Origin: Azospirillum sp. 51_20 | Lineage (GTDB): Bacteria > Pseudomonadota > Alphaproteobacteria > RF32 > CAG-239 | Reading direction: 5' to 3' | Length of the DNA: 64,000 bases | NCBI GenBank assembly: GCA_001917175.1 | Contig: MNTV01000032.1 | Span: forward strand, 44,079-108,078 | Part shown: positions 57,622-64,000 of the stretch, piece after piece | How the letters are laid out: each line of letters opens with the position of its first letter | How positions within the stretch are numbered: the first letter of the stretch is position 1 | Position numbers and translations under genes: made by a program | Notes under the pieces: generated by a model | Told to the model about the DNA's origin: nothing | Seen by the model: only the letters and a program-made list of their open reading frames with translations | Databases searched by the model: none

Positions 57622-58797
57622 ATGACTGACAAAAAACTGTACCTGACACGCGCCCAGCTGATTTCCGAACTGGGACGCTGTCTGGGCTGCAAAAGCAAAC
57701 CCTGCATGAACGCCTGCCCCGTCAACTGCAATCCGCAGGAGTTTATCGCCAAAGCAAAGGCAAACGATTTTGCCGGCGCGGTCGAAACCATTACCCGCAA
57801 CAACCCGATGGGACAGACCTGCGGCCTGATCTGCCCCGACAAGTTCTGCATGCAGGCCTGTACCCGCGCCGGCATCGACTTTCCGATCAACATTCCGCGG
57901 GTTCAGGCCACCATTTTGGAAAAATACCGTACCGCGGAAACCGCCGCCCATCCCAAACTGCCGGCCAACGGCAAAAAAGTCGCCGTCATCGGCGCCGGGC
58001 CGGCGGGCATTGCCGCAACGGCGGAACTTTCACGGCTCGGTTACCGCATTACCTTGTTTGAAAGCTTTGAAAAAATCGGCGGCGCCCTCAATCTCATCCC
58101 CGACAAACGGCTGCCGTTTGAAGTTATCGCCAAAGACTGGAGCTTCATTGACGATCCCGACATGATCGAACTGCGGCTGAACACTCCCGTCAACAACCCT
58201 GCCGCGCTTCTGGAGCAGGATTTTGACGGTGTTATCGTCGCCACCGGCGAACCGGAAGGCATCAACCTCGGCATTGACGGCGAGGAACATGCCGTTTCCT
58301 ATCTTGACTATCTGCGTCACCCTGAGCACTATGCGGCAAGAGGCAACATTGCCGTCATCGGCGGCGGTGCCGTCGCAACCGACTGCGCACTGACAGCCGT
58401 CAACAACGGCGCCGAAAATGTCGAAATGTTTGTCCGCCGCCGGGTTTCCGACATGCGGGTCACCGGGGAGGAAAGAAAATCGCTGCTTGATGCCGGCGTG
58501 GACCTGACCACCATGACCAAAATCAAAAAAATCGGCGCCGACGGAGATTACCTCACCTTATATACCGCCAAAAACCGTTTTAATCGCGGCAAACTGGAAG
58601 AAATTCCCGACACCACCATCGCCCGGCCCGGCTTTTCCCTGGTCATCAAAGCCATCGGCAGCACCGCTCCCCGTCAGCCGGACACCGACCGCGTCATCTA
58701 CGCCGGCGACTGCAAACACGGCGGCTCCACCATTGTCGAAGCGCTGGCTTCGGGAAAAACTGCGGCCTGCAGCCTGGACGAAAAACTGATTCCCTGA
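57622..58797 (+). CDS. PreT/GltD-like NAD(P)H flavoprotein
   Basis: The 391-aa protein has an N-terminal iron-sulfur domain like those of dihydropyrimidine dehydrogenase PreT and glutamate synthase small subunit: Cys20, 23, 28, 32 and 36 (GRCLGCKSKPCMNACPVNC), then QTCGLICPDKFCMQACTR. The FAD site is VAVIGAGPAGIAATAEL and the NAD(P)H site is IAVIGGGAVATDCAL; the end is the FAD-binding DRVIYAGDCKHGGSTIVEAL. Partner subunits (PreA or GltB) are not in the window, so the acceptor is unknown. It is followed 22 bp later by the WYL regulator. Confidence 0.92.
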   Translation: MTDKKLYLTRAQLISELGRCLGCKSKPCMNACPVNCNPQEFIAKAKANDFAGAVETITRNNPMGQTCGLICPDKFCMQACTRAGIDFPINIPRVQATILEKYRTAETAAHPKLPANGKKVAVIGAGPAGIAATAELSRLGYRITLFESFEKIGGALNLIPDKRLPFEVIAKDWSFIDDPDMIELRLNTPVNNPAALLEQDFDGVIVATGEPEGINLGIDGEEHAVSYLDYLRHPEHYAARGNIAVIGGGAVATDCALTAVNNGAENVEMFVRRRVSDMRVTGEERKSLLDAGVDLTTMTKIKKIGADGDYLTLYTAKNRFNRGKLEEIPDTTIARPGFSLVIKAIGSTAPRQPDTDRVIYAGDCKHGGSTIVEALASGKTAACSLDEKLIP

Positions 58798-58819
58798 AAC
58801 GGCAAAGGATTTCTACCCG

Positions 58820-59785
58820 ATGGCATACGAAAAAATGCATAACATATTTGACCTTGCCATCCGTATGCAGTCAAGCGCCGAAGGAATTTCCATCGCCGAC
58901 GTCATGCAGCAGTTTGACGTTTCTCGCCGCACGGCGGAAAGAATGCGCAATTTTATCCGCGAAAGGTTTCCCCAGTTGACCGAAACCATCGGCGAGCACG
59001 GCGTCAAACGCTGGCACCTGCCGTACGGGGCGCTCAAAAACTATATCAGTTTCTCGGCCGAAGAAATATCCACCCTGCAAAACGCCCTGCGGCTGTTAAA
59101 ACACGTTCAGCTTTGCGAACAGTCGCGCACGCTGGCCGGCCTGCTGACCAAACTCAAGGCCATGATGCGGCCGGAAGTCTGCTGCCGGATAGAAACCGAC
59201 ACCGAAATCATGCAGGCTTCCGAAGGCTACCTCTTCCGGCCGGTGCAAAAAATCGAGATCAATCCGCGCCATCTGGCGCTGCTCCGACATGCCGTTACCG
59301 CCTGCCGCAAAATCCGTCTGTGCTGGGCAGAAACGAACACTCTCAGAAAATGGCAGACGTTATGTCCGTACGCCTTCATTTACGGCCCCAAACATCACCT
59401 TATCGCTTATTCGGAAAAAAAACGGGAGTTTCTCTACGTCTGTCTGAGCGACATCATTGACATTAAAGAAACCGACAGCTATTTTATCCGCAACGGTGAC
59501 TTTTGCCTGGAAAACCATTGCTGTGAAAATTTCGGACTGTTCCGCGAACCGGCATTTGAAAACGAATGGCTTTTTGACGCCCGCTCGGCCGCCGCCGCCA
59601 AAAACTACATTTTTCACCCCCGCCAGCAGGTCCGCGAAAACCCCAACGGCAGCCTGACCGTCAGTTTCAGGGCGGGCGGCGTGTTGGAACTGGACCGCTG
59701 CCTTTACGGCTGGGGACCGCATGTCAAAGTCATCAAACCCAAAAACTGGAAACACATGGTCAGGGAGGCCAAAAAACATGTCTGA
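58820..59785 (+). CDS. WYL-domain transcriptional regulator
   Basis: This 321-aa protein has an N-terminal winged HTH (GISIADVMQQFDVSRRTAER), a linker and a WYL domain (RKIRLCWAETNTLRKWQTLC, then PYAFIYGPKHHLIAYSEKKR and a WCX region toward the end, YGWGPHVKVIKPKNW). WYL proteins bind DNA and sense nucleic acid or small ligands and often govern DNA damage, metabolism or defence genes. It overlaps the next gene by 8 bp. It might regulate the flavoprotein gene or the two nucleotidyltransferase genes around it. Confidence 0.93.
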   Translation: MAYEKMHNIFDLAIRMQSSAEGISIADVMQQFDVSRRTAERMRNFIRERFPQLTETIGEHGVKRWHLPYGALKNYISFSAEEISTLQNALRLLKHVQLCEQSRTLAGLLTKLKAMMRPEVCCRIETDTEIMQASEGYLFRPVQKIEINPRHLALLRHAVTACRKIRLCWAETNTLRKWQTLCPYAFIYGPKHHLIAYSEKKREFLYVCLSDIIDIKETDSYFIRNGDFCLENHCCENFGLFREPAFENEWLFDARSAAAAKNYIFHPRQQVRENPNGSLTVSFRAGGVLELDRCLYGWGPHVKVIKPKNWKHMVREAKKHV

Positions 59786-60587
59786 ACCGGCAGCGCAAAC
59801 CGTCCGCAGCTTTCTGCACGATCTGGAAGAACAACGGCAGATAAAAATTCTTTTTGCCGTTGAAAGCGGCAGCCGCGCCTGGCGGATCGAAAGCGCCGAC
59901 AGCGACTACGACGTCCGCTTTGTCTATTGCCGCCCGCTGAAAGACTATGTCAACCTGGCCCGGCCGGACGACGTCATCAATGCGGCGTTTGACCAAAAGC
60001 TTGCCCCCTGTACCGCGCACGACGCCTTGTACGACCTTTGCGGATTTGACATTTTCAAATTCCTGCGTCTTTTGGCAAAATCCAACCCTTCGACCATTGA
60101 ATGGCTGATCTCAAACGTCGTCTACCTCGGACCGGTGCCGCCGGAACTGCGCGCTTTTGCCGAAAAAAGTTTTGACGACGGCACTCTGATCCGCCATTAC
60201 CGTTCCATGGCCGCCAATAATCTCCGGGAAATGGAAAAACGCCGGACCTTCACCGGCAAAAAATACCTCTACGCTTTCCGCGGCCTGCTCAACGCCTTTT
60301 GCGTCGCCGCATTCCGCCGCCTGCCGGAAACCGATTTCACCCACACGCTGGAAACCTGCCGGCAGACGCTCGGCGAAGAAACGTACGCCGCCCTTTCCCG
60401 TTTGATCGAAAGCAAAAAATACGGCAGAGAAACAGAAGACCTCGGCCGGCAGCCGCTGCTTGACGAAGCACTCGGCAAACTCCTTTCGCTTACCGAAACC
60501 GACGCCCGCGCACAAAACGCCGGGGAAGAAAAAGAACGTTGTTTAAACGCTTATCTGCAAAAACTGCTGTTGGGAGAAAAGGCATGA
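59778..60587 (+). CDS. Nucleotidyltransferase-fold protein (COG3541-type)
   Basis: This 269-aa protein has the Pol-beta nucleotidyltransferase core: FAVESGSRAWRIESADSDYD, with Gly-Ser then Asp-Ser-Asp-Tyr-Asp giving the metal aspartates, followed by VRFVYCRPLKDYV. The rest matches the COG3541/YcgL-like family (FDIFKFLRLLAKSNPSTIEW, then YLYAFRGLLNAFCV). No catalytic product is established for the family. AGGGAGG lies upstream of the ATG at 59778, which is inside the end of the WYL gene. It overlaps cca by four bases (ATGA). Confidence 0.88.
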   Translation: MSEPAAQTVRSFLHDLEEQRQIKILFAVESGSRAWRIESADSDYDVRFVYCRPLKDYVNLARPDDVINAAFDQKLAPCTAHDALYDLCGFDIFKFLRLLAKSNPSTIEWLISNVVYLGPVPPELRAFAEKSFDDGTLIRHYRSMAANNLREMEKRRTFTGKKYLYAFRGLLNAFCVAAFRRLPETDFTHTLETCRQTLGEETYAALSRLIESKKYGRETEDLGRQPLLDEALGKLLSLTETDARAQNAGEEKERCLNAYLQKLLLGEKA

Positions 60588-61819
60588 AAATCTATCAGGT
60601 CGGCGGCAGCGTACGCGACAGGCTGCGCGGCCGGCAGCCGCAGGACTACGACTATGTCGTCACCGGCGCCTCGCCCGAAGAAATGCTTGCCCGCGGCTTT
60701 GTCCGCGTCGGCAAAGACTTTCCGGTGTTTCTCCACCCCGAAAGCAAAGAAGAATACGCGCTTGCCCGCAAAGAGATTAAAACCGGCTGCGGCCATGCCG
60801 ATTTCAGCTTTATTTTCGACCCCTCGGTTACTTTGGAAGAAGACCTTGAACGGAGAGACTTCACCTGCAACGCCATCGCCTTTGACCCGCAAACGGGAGA
60901 ATACTTTGACCCTTTCAACGGGCGGAAAGACATTGAAAACCGCGTTTTAAGACACATCAACGCCGAACATTTTCAGGAAGACCCCTTAAGGGTTCTCCGC
61001 CTTTGCCGGTTTGCCGCCCAGCTTAATTTTACTCCGGCGCCGGAAACGCTTGAACTGGTTGCCCGGATGACGGCGGAAGGACAGCTTGCCCACCTTTCCG
61101 CCGAACGGATATGGAAAGAACTGGAAAAAGCCCTGCGCTTTCCCGATTTTCCCCGTTTTGTACAGACTGCCCGCGCCTGCGGAGCGCTTGAAGCCGTCCT
61201 GCCGGAAGTCAACCGGTTGTGGAATACGCCCGAGCGCACCGACTATCACCCCGAAGGCAACAGCGGCGACCACACTCTGTCGGCGTTAGAACAGGCTGCC
61301 GGCGGCAATGCCCTCGTCCGCTTCGGCATTCTCCTGCACGACATCGGCAAAACCGTTACCCCGGCGGAAATTCTCCCCTCTCATCATAATCACGAACAAA
61401 ACGGTCTGGAAATTATCCGCACGATCTGCCGCCGGCTGAAAATCCCCAACCATTACCGCGATTTTGCCCTCACTGCCTGCCGTTATCATATGAAGTTTTG
61501 CAAAATTCCGGAAATGAGGATCGGCACATTAGTCGATTTTTGCGAAGATCTCATCCGTTCCGGGGAAAAAGACTTTGAAAACTACATCGCTGTCTGCCGC
61601 GCCGACATGCATGGCTGCAAACGTCCTATTTCCGCCGAAGAAGACGCACGTTTTGAACAAAACGCCGACCGCCTCCGGCAGGCAGTGAAAATTCTGCAAA
61701 CCGTCCGCGCGGCCGACATGCCCGGCTGGGAAAATCTGCCCAAAGACGAACGTTTCGGACAGCTCTATCGGGAATACCGCATCCGCCGGGTACGCCAGGC
61801 GCTTTTTCCCGGCAAATAA
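60584..61819 (+). CDS. cca: CCA-adding tRNA nucleotidyltransferase with HD domain
   Basis: Cca adds or repairs the 3' CCA of tRNAs. The 411-aa protein starts MKIYQVGGSVRDRLRGRQP, with metal aspartates in QDYDYVVTG, then ERRDFTCNAIAFD, DPLRVLRLCRFAAQL and an HD domain with FGILLHDIGKTVTPAEI and HNHEQNGL. This is the HD-bearing, gamma-proteobacterial type. GGGAG lies 7-10 bases before the ATG, which overlaps the preceding gene's stop (ATGA). It converges with the autotransporter gene. Confidence 0.96.
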   Translation: MKIYQVGGSVRDRLRGRQPQDYDYVVTGASPEEMLARGFVRVGKDFPVFLHPESKEEYALARKEIKTGCGHADFSFIFDPSVTLEEDLERRDFTCNAIAFDPQTGEYFDPFNGRKDIENRVLRHINAEHFQEDPLRVLRLCRFAAQLNFTPAPETLELVARMTAEGQLAHLSAERIWKELEKALRFPDFPRFVQTARACGALEAVLPEVNRLWNTPERTDYHPEGNSGDHTLSALEQAAGGNALVRFGILLHDIGKTVTPAEILPSHHNHEQNGLEIIRTICRRLKIPNHYRDFALTACRYHMKFCKIPEMRIGTLVDFCEDLIRSGEKDFENYIAVCRADMHGCKRPISAEEDARFEQNADRLRQAVKILQTVRAADMPGWENLPKDERFGQLYREYRIRRVRQALFPGK

Positions 61820-61868
61820 AGATACCCCGGCAAAGAATTCCGTATCGGCCGCAAAGCCTGCGGTATGA

Positions 61869-61944
61869 GGCATGAGGCGGCATTGTTCCGACGGCTTTAC
61901 GTTCGGCTCCGAATAAGTTCGGGACCTTTCCGCAAAAAGCATAA
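61869..61944 (-). repeat. Post-terminator repeat, family 1, copy C
   Basis: Read on the minus strand, after the terminator come TTATGCTTTTTGCGG, then GTCGGAACAATGCCGC and CTCATGCC. The second half matches 44994-45070 (GTCGGAACAATACCGC, TTTATGCC). It lies between the converging cca and autotransporter genes. Confidence 0.6.
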
Positions 61945-61947
61945 CCG

Positions 61948-61978
61948 AAAAAGGAGCGGTTCAAAACCGCTCCTTTGC
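61948..61978. terminator. Bidirectional terminator between cca and the autotransporter
   Basis: AAAGGAGCGGT pairs with ACCGCTCCTTT around TCAAA. The minus-strand side runs into TTTTCGG. It lies 4 bp after the autotransporter stop and 128 bp after cca. Confidence 0.85.
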
Positions 61979-61982
61979 AAAA

Positions 61983-64000
61983 TCAGTTGAAAGTCCAGTT
62001 GAAACCGAACATCACCCGATAATCGGTCTCGGCATCTTTCTGATGATCGGGATTGAGCCGCATGTCAAACTGCGCCTTAAAATTCATGTCCTCGTTAATC
62101 TCCCGGTCATGATAAAACGAAAACTTGTATTCCCGGGCATCCGGCTTCAAACCGGCATTGAAGCGCTCGCGGTAAACTTCGTCGGAATAATTGTCGCGCC
62201 CGACCGGCAGGTCAAAGGCGGCCGTGCCCTTGTATATTCTGAGCGGCGAAGAAATCTGCAAGCCGACAACGTCGGTTTTGTTATAGCGGTAATGGCCGTC
62301 CAGAGCAAAACTGTCGCTGACCAGACGACTGGTCTGCATCAGGTTGGAGGCAAGCCCGCCGGCATCGGTCCAGCCCTGATAATAAGCACCGCTTAAAAAC
62401 AGGTTCTTCAGCGGCGACCAGCTGACCGAAAGCCCGGCATAATAGGTGCTGGAATCGCCGACGTCAAAACCGCCGGTGCCGTTTAAACCGAGCATTGCAC
62501 CGTCTTCGTACAAAACACCGCTCATCGCCGTCACCGTCAGATTGTCCGTCAGGCTGTAAGCGGCGGCGGAATCAAAACCGTAAACCCGGTTGTCAAAATC
62601 GCGGTCGTTGTCGTCCCGGCTGCCGTCGTAAAGACCGTTTTCGCCGGTAGCAAAGCCCATCGTCACCTTCCAGTCCGAAGACGGCCGGTAACGGCTGTAC
62701 ACGCCGTAAGCCGAATTCATCGCCATAAACGGATTGGCCAGCGCCTTTTCAAAATAAGCGTCATGATTATAAAGCGTATTTTCCGTATAATAGAAGCCGG
62801 CCACATACCCCCCCCCGGCATATTCGGCTTCCACGGTGCCGAGTCCGCTCGGAGAATCGGCCAAAGCCGCCGGCGCATAGGAGAAGGCCAGATTGCCGCC
62901 GGCCGCTATCCTCCGCTTCGGCTGATAACGGGAAAAGGCATACAAATCGTTTTTAAAATTGCGCTCTCCGCTGTGGGTCATTTTTACAAAAGAAGAAATC
63001 GGCATTGCATAAGGGCGTTTGTACTTGTCAAACGCGATAACGGAACGCGGCATCTTTGCCGCCAGCGCGCTCTTGAAAACGGCCGGCACCGACATTGTCG
63101 TCGAACGGGCCGCAATGCTTTCCCCTTTCACGTTCGAGCCGGTAGCGATCATCAGTTCGCCCTGCGGCTGGGTCGCATTGTTCAGATTGATCAGACCGTG
63201 TCCGTAAACGGCGTCCACGCCGGCGTCCCCCAGATCGTCGGCGGTTTCAAACACCAGACTGACCACTTCCTGCGGCGTCATGTAAGGATAAGCGCCCATC
63301 AGGAAGGCAATGCTGCCGGTAACCACCGGCGCCGCCATTGAGGTGCCGCTCATCTGCCCGATCATATCATCTTGGTTAATGGGCGACCAGACATCGTTTC
63401 CCGGCGCGGCAATACAATAGTTCTGCGCAACTCCGCAGGCGTTGGAATAATCGGCCAGCTTGTTGTCCTTGTCCAAAGCGACTACCGTCACGAACAAACC
63501 GTCCAGACTTTCCTTAAACTCGTCGAGCAGCGGAATCCCGTTTGTAACGCCCGGCTGCGCCTGACTTTCATTGCCGGCGGAAAAAACGAAAACAACGTTG
63601 TTTTCAATCTGATAGCGCACGCTGTCCAGATAATCGTCCAACTGATCCGCATAACGATCAATGGTGGAAGCGTTTATATCAGCCGTCGAATCTACGCCCA
63701 GACTGAAATTGACCACTTTCGCGCCCATGTCGATCACGTCTTTTACCGGCGCCGAAATCGGCGACATCAGATCCCACCGGGCGGCGATAATCTCGGCATT
63801 TTCAAAAGCCACGCCGTGCATGCCGGCGCCGTTTCTGTCGGCAGCGATAATGCCGGCCACATGGGTGCCGTGCGCGGCATCATCCGACTTGTTCGGATAA
63901 AAACCGGTCGCACTGTCTTTTTCTACATTCCAGTCATAACCGTCATCATAAGACGACGCCCACTCGTCATACTCTTCTTTGCTTCCCGTTTTGCCTACGC
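61983..64000 (-). CDS. S8 (subtilisin-like) autotransporter protease, 5' end missing
   Basis: The reading frame is open to the right edge, so the signal peptide and catalytic Asp are outside the window. The passenger is a subtilase: AHGTHVAGIIAADR (catalytic His), FVFSAGNES (oxyanion Asn) and GQMSGTSMAAPVVTG (catalytic Ser). Then a ~120-residue linker leads to a ~300-residue C-terminal beta-barrel with alternating aromatic strands (ENTLYNHDAYFEKALANPFM, TVTAMSGVLYEDG) ending GFNWTFN. This is a self-secreting surface protease. The mature size is at least 672 aa. Confidence 0.93.
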   Translation of the reverse strand, partial: VGKTGSKEEYDEWASSYDDGYDWNVEKDSATGFYPNKSDDAAHGTHVAGIIAADRNGAGMHGVAFENAEIIAARWDLMSPISAPVKDVIDMGAKVVNFSLGVDSTADINASTIDRYADQLDDYLDSVRYQIENNVVFVFSAGNESQAQPGVTNGIPLLDEFKESLDGLFVTVVALDKDNKLADYSNACGVAQNYCIAAPGNDVWSPINQDDMIGQMSGTSMAAPVVTGSIAFLMGAYPYMTPQEVVSLVFETADDLGDAGVDAVYGHGLINLNNATQPQGELMIATGSNVKGESIAARSTTMSVPAVFKSALAAKMPRSVIAFDKYKRPYAMPISSFVKMTHSGERNFKNDLYAFSRYQPKRRIAAGGNLAFSYAPAALADSPSGLGTVEAEYAGGGYVAGFYYTENTLYNHDAYFEKALANPFMAMNSAYGVYSRYRPSSDWKVTMGFATGENGLYDGSRDDNDRDFDNRVYGFDSAAAYSLTDNLTVTAMSGVLYEDGAMLGLNGTGGFDVGDSSTYYAGLSVSWSPLKNLFLSGAYYQGWTDAGGLASNLMQTSRLVSDSFALDGHYRYNKTDVVGLQISSPLRIYKGTAAFDLPVGRDNYSDEVYRERFNAGLKPDAREYKFSFYHDREINEDMNFKAQFDMRLNPDHQKDAETDYRVMFGFNWTFN

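Noticed and set aside
56718..57893. A 391-aa version of the alpha/beta hydrolase
   Set aside because: The N-terminal ~119 residues are antisense to the PreT-like gene. The ATG at 57536 with GGAGG five bases upstream opens a normal membrane-anchored hydrolase.
61529..61942. A 137-codon minus-strand frame over the cca 3' end
   Set aside because: It is antisense to the conserved HD-type Cca and starts in a dispersed repeat. It only helped to see that the repeat copies share a frame.

Overview
The window looks like chromosomal DNA from a host-associated (probably gut) alphaproteobacterium of moderate GC content. This rests on gene order and family type only. The ATP synthase Fo genes run atpI-atpB-atpE-b'-b with split b and b' subunits; pal-cpoB-tilS-ftsH, with glmM nearby, keep the alphaproteobacterial order; there are also DsbA/Com1-like proteins, a DUF47-PiT phosphate pair, PPDK, and an S8 autotransporter protease. 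No plasmid, phage or rRNA genes are visible. The one RNA gene found is tRNA-Leu(CAG).

Layout. 0-1 kb: a pyrimidine-rich repeat island, then tRNA-Leu. 1.4-6 kb: two unknown genes, then yicC-gmk-lptG-mmcQ on the minus strand. 6-10 kb: an SDR enzyme, a small membrane protein preceded by three 95-bp stem-loop repeats, a likely IS200/IS605 right-end remnant, an exported protein with Bacteroidota-like features, and a DsbA-like protein. 10-12 kb: phosphate uptake (DUF47 plus PiT). 12-17 kb: a four-gene surface-glycan operon (GT2, a PP-loop-like protein, an FrhB/pyruvyl-transferase fusion, a cytidylyltransferase). 17.5-22.4 kb: rplU-rpmA-obgE-rsfS and rlmH, with two unknown genes wedged between rsfS and rlmH. 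22.4-26.4 kb: a secreted nuclease, a lipoprotein, a decayed IS200 transposase, and an acidic disordered protein. 26.5-33 kb: glmM, a small membrane protein, uvrC, pgsA, and an OmpR/EnvZ-type pair as one minus-strand run. 33-37.5 kb: an accessory insert with an 861-aa HExxH protein and a nucleotidyltransferase-HD fusion. 37.7-42.4 kb: ftsH, tilS, cpoB, pal. 42.7-44.2 kb: two related repeat proteins. 45-50 kb: ppdK, pheA, a DEDD exonuclease, and a frameshifted lipoprotein. 51 kb: a second IS200 relic. 51.9-55.7 kb: Fo ATP synthase, a DsbA-like protein, dciA. 55.9-64 kb: an outer-membrane barrel, a hydrolase, a PreT/GltD-like flavoprotein, a WYL regulator, a nucleotidyltransferase, cca, and the autotransporter running off the right edge.

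How it fits together. Most genes are envelope, translation or energy housekeeping. The less usual material sits between conserved blocks: strand-asymmetric polypyrimidine/polypurine islands, repeats placed directly after intrinsic terminators, two dead IS200 tnpA copies, and accessory genes that split conserved neighbours (ftsH/glmM and rsfS/rlmH). The best candidates for something undescribed are the HExxH protein with its CoaD-like/HD neighbour, the PgsA with a histone-H1-like tail, the PP-loop protein in the glycan operon, the 95-bp stem-loop array, and the post-terminator repeat families.
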